In this document: piece by piece, positions 62,851-64,000 of the stretch
Layout: each line of letters starts with the position of its first letter
How positions within the stretch are numbered: the first letter of the stretch is position 1
Origin: Bacteroidota bacterium
GTDB lineage: Bacteria; Bacteroidota; Bacteroidia; Chitinophagales; LD1
DNA: 64,000 nucleotides
Assembly (NCBI GenBank): GCA_016715625.1
Contig: JADJZU010000005.1
Location: 106,982-170,981, forward strand
Direction of reading: 5' to 3'
Program-made: the position numbers and the translations under genes
Notes under the pieces: model-generated
The model's input: the letters and a program-made list of their open reading frames with translations, nothing else
What the model was told of the DNA's origin: nothing
The model's database searches: none

Positions 62851-63354
62851 ATGAAAGCAGCCGGAAACACAGTGGAAGAAATACTCCACAATTTGCCCGA
62901 GGACCGCAAAGCGGCCTTCAACCAACTGCACGCAGTGATTGTCAAAAACCTGCCCAAAGGATTTGAGGCGGCCATCAGCTATGGTGGCCTGGGCTATGTG
63001 GTGCCGCATCGCCTGTATCCGGATGGCTACCATTGCAAACCGAGCGAGCCGCTCCCCTTTGCCGGCATTGCCTCGCAAAAGGGTTCCATCAATTTTTATC
63101 ACATGGGCATGTATGCCGACCCGGCTTTGCTGCAGTGGTTTCAGGCGGAGTATCCCAAACACAGCAGCCGCAAATTAGATATGGGTAAAAGCTGCGTTCG
63201 GTTCAAAAAACCGGAGGACATACCCTATGCGCTTATTGGCGAACTGATCCAGAAGGTGAGCGTGGCGCAATGGATTGCCACCTACGAAGCTGCTTACAAG
63301 CCCAAAACCAAGAAGCGATCTGACAATAAACAAGGAGCAACAGGCAATGAGTAA
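62851..63354 (+). CDS. DUF1801 domain protein
   Basis: The 167-residue protein is built like the YdhG/DUF1801 family: a helical start (VEEILHNLPEDRKAAFNQLHAVI), the core AISYGGLGYVVPHRLYPDGYHCKP and GMYADPALLQWF, and CVRFKKPEDIPYALIGELIQ. No signal peptide is present. The function is unknown. The tail (KPKTKKRSDNKQGATGNE) is low-complexity and variable. Confidence 0.8.
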   Translation: MKAAGNTVEEILHNLPEDRKAAFNQLHAVIVKNLPKGFEAAISYGGLGYVVPHRLYPDGYHCKPSEPLPFAGIASQKGSINFYHMGMYADPALLQWFQAEYPKHSSRKLDMGKSCVRFKKPEDIPYALIGELIQKVSVAQWIATYEAAYKPKTKKRSDNKQGATGNE

Positions 63355-63409
63355 GAACGGTTTTTTTCGGTAAAACTCAGCTGGCGGAGCGAAGCATCCT
63401 GACTTCAAT

Positions 63410-63628
63410 TTACGAGTTACGAGTTACGAATGACGATTTTGCTCATTGTCACATTGTCTAATGCTCTAATTGTTCATTGCCCTGCCTTTCCGTTCCCATA
63501 AATGGGACGGCCCTTTGTTATAAGCGGAAAATGGTCTGTCCATCAGCGGCTAAAGCCGCAGCCCATTATCAAATCATCAATTCAACACATCACCAAATTG
63601 ACATTGTCTTATTGTCACATCGTCTAAT
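63410..63628. repeat. intergenic repeat cluster
   Basis: The 289-base gap between the DUF1801 gene and the kinase fragment is made of short repeats. There are three tandem 7-base units TTACGAG/TTACGAG/TTACGAA (63410-63430). ATTGTCACATTGTCTAAT (63445-63462) is repeated at 63611-63628 with one mismatch. Palindromes are CCCATAAATGGG (63495-63506) and GCGGCTAAAGCCGC (63546-63559). No protein gene is supported. Such patches are typical of dispersed intergenic elements, but copies elsewhere cannot be checked here. Confidence 0.6.
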
Positions 63629-63643
63629 TGATGCCTATCGGTA

Positions 63644-64000
63644 TCAATGCAATTTATCGCGGAGCGCTTTTATTTCTTCATCCAGCTTTTGGGTAGCGTG
63701 TATACTGTGCTCAATAAATTCTTTGGCTTCGTCATCTAAAACAGCCTGATGCTTTTTGAGTAAAAGCTTTAAAAACCCGGAGATGTTTCGCAGCGGTTCG
63801 CGTAAGTGGTGATAGGTTTTGTAAGACAGCTGCTGCATTGTCTGGTTCCTGCTTTCCAGGGCAGCATTCAGATTGGTTAATACCATCATGTCATGCTTTA
63901 TAGTCCGGATGGCCAGTACAACAAACAGAATATTGAACAGAAATAGTGTGACAAAAAAACCGAACAATACTTTAATCCAGTTATACTCTGATTTTTCCTG
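63644..64000 (-). CDS. histidine-kinase-like fragment: TM segment and dimerisation domain (5' partial)
   Basis: The frame is open to the window edge, so the N-terminus is missing. A TM helix (FGFFVTLFLFNILFVVLAI) is followed by a short coiled segment and the HisKA-type dimerisation motif SYKTYHHLREPLRNISGFLKLLLKK with the phospho-acceptor His, then LDDEAKEFIEHSIHATQKLDEEI, and a stop right after. The catalytic ATPase domain is absent, and no frame downstream continues it. The stop lies against the repeat cluster, so either the kinase was truncated there or this is a domain-only variant. Confidence 0.7.
   Translation of the reverse strand, partial: QEKSEYNWIKVLFGFFVTLFLFNILFVVLAIRTIKHDMMVLTNLNAALESRNQTMQQLSYKTYHHLREPLRNISGFLKLLLKKHQAVLDDEAKEFIEHSIHATQKLDEEIKALRDKLH

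Noticed and set aside
63410..63628. Possible CRISPR array
   Set aside because: The repeats are short, unequal in spacing and include palindromes. There are no regular spacers and no cas genes.

Overview
The window comes from a member of the Bacteroidota, probably an environmental Chitinophagales- or Saprospirales-like lineage (the order is a guess). The evidence is type IX secretion (T9SS) sorting domains of both types A and B, a PorP/SprF-PorE-like gene pair, promoter-like motifs of the form TAnnTTTG, and lineage-typical small families (DUF2795, DUF3098, DUF5522, FloA/NfeD). It is ordinary chromosome. No phage, insertion sequence, CRISPR array or rRNA operon was seen.

Layout. 1-10.5 kb: two giant type B surface proteins flank two exported nucleases. 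10.6-14.6 kb: a conserved protein of unknown function, tRNA-Arg(TCT), ung, a diheme cytochrome lipoprotein, a PspC-like protein and a small lipoprotein. 14.7-17.8 kb: the T9SS-type PorP/PorE-like pair. 17.9-27.5 kb: a P-type ATPase, mltG, a DCC-family protein, a T9SS cargo, two lipocalin-like lipoproteins, rlmH, a rhomboid protease, threonine aldolase and a DUF2795 protein. 27.7-31.4 kb: a tight operon ftsX-DUF3098-uppP-truB-ribF (division, cell wall, tRNA and flavin). 31.4-35.3 kb: a frameshifted repeat-rich T9SS cargo and a compact small-protein unit (72 aa plus 18 aa, start-site hairpin and strong terminator). 35.3-40 kb: a TPR protein overlapping an outer-membrane barrel gene. 40-49.7 kb: a SirB1-like protein, topA, purB, an acyltransferase, a D-cysteine desulfhydrase-like enzyme, the yqeY-nfeD-floA operon and a VF530 protein. 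49.7-58.7 kb: kmo overlapping a T9SS subtilase, ccmE and ccmF-like cytochrome c maturation genes, then DUF2520-UbiA-Maf. 58.7-64 kb: a PaaK-like ligase, visibly G+C-richer small secreted unknowns (one an exported LMW-phosphatase-like protein), an intergenic repeat cluster and a histidine-kinase fragment cut by the window end.

Four genes carry single-base frameshifts: the PKD protein near 2132-2140, the T9SS cargo near 33451-33453, topA near 41446-41450 and the desulfhydrase near 46509-46516. Three lie in longer homopolymers and two hit conserved housekeeping-type enzymes, so assembly or sequencing error is the leading explanation. The strongest candidate for something undescribed is the small-protein unit at 34.5-35.05 kb. 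The exported phosphatase-like protein at 61.6-62.3 kb is second.
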